A stretch of DNA of 30,488 nucleotides, from NCBI GenBank assembly GCA_964427965.1, contig CAYRWK010000003.1, positions 1-30,488 of the forward strand, given 5' to 3'. This document shows, in pieces, positions 30,479 through 30,488 of the stretch. The stretch is from CAYRWK01 sp964427965. GTDB taxonomy: Bacteria; Patescibacteriota; WWE3; UBA101185; UBA10185. Each line of letters starts with the position of its first letter. Positions within the stretch are counted from its first letter, which is position 1. The translations under genes were made by a program, and so were the position numbers. The notes beneath the pieces were generated by a model, which made no database searches, had not been told where the DNA came from, and was given only the letters and a program-made list of their open reading frames with translations.

Positions 30479-30488
30479 CACAATGGAT

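Noticed and set aside
1..30488. Recoded TGA (code 25, as in SR1/Gracilibacteria)
   Set aside because: TGA ends several well-defined genes in ATGA or ATGAGTGA overlaps and no conserved protein reads through it.
1..30488. CRISPR array or IS element
   Set aside because: No regularly spaced repeats and no DDE, HUH or other transposase gene were found; the Cas4-like protein is tied to a UvrD helicase, not to Cas1/Cas2.

Overview
The window is about 30.5 kb of AT-rich (roughly 37-38% G+C by eye) bacterial sequence using a code in which TGA is a stop. Small intergenic gaps, many short proteins and a gene set with YvcK, BipA/TypA, a ComEB-type dCMP deaminase, a Y-family polymerase, a DUF2142-like membrane protein, a NYN nuclease and lone solute-binding and GNAT genes resemble Candidate Phyla Radiation genomes such as Microgenomates/Patescibacteria. 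That placement is inference from gene style; there is no rRNA here.

Layout. 1-3.1 kb: the 3' part of an ATP-grasp ligase, a structured non-coding stretch, a lipoprotein gene with unusual composition, and yvcK. 3.2-4.6 kb: a three-gene operon ending in a PIN-domain toxin-like protein. 4.6-16.0 kb: an integrated element at the 3' end of a tRNA-Glu gene. 16.1-17.7 kb: a family-5 solute-binding protein and tRNA-His. 17.7-19.6 kb: an aminoacyl-tRNA-synthetase-like catalytic protein in an operon with two ASCH-domain proteins. 20.1-30.5 kb: mostly housekeeping and accessory singletons (GNAT, VOC, glycosyltransferase-like, HAD, NYN, TypA, DUF2142, TPR-like, dCMP deaminase), a large structured RNA-like stretch at 28.65-28.88 kb, and a small gene coupled to a Y-family DNA polymerase.

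The element (about 11.4 kb) is bounded by a 10-bp direct repeat, at 4614-4623 and within the tRNA-Glu 3' end at 16004-16013. It carries a large serine recombinase whose frame runs antisense into the tRNA. Joining the two repeats in silico, as in an excised circle, replaces that tRNA-derived tail with a different 38-codon in-frame tail lying at the far end of the element. This supports the boundaries and means integration swaps the recombinase C-terminus. The cargo is a minus-strand operon of four genes: a type ISP-like restriction-modification protein lacking the SF2 motor, a TM0106-type nuclease, a Cas4/AddB-like Fe-S nuclease and a UvrD-like helicase. It looks like a defence system joining a modification enzyme to a split AddAB-like machine.

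Two further points stand out. Many genes start exactly 6 nt after a -10 hexamer, so most transcripts here are probably leaderless. There are also four separate, well-paired non-coding structures (1271-1459, 12339-12466, 14268-14345, 28654-28877); the third looks like an attenuator in front of the recombinase.
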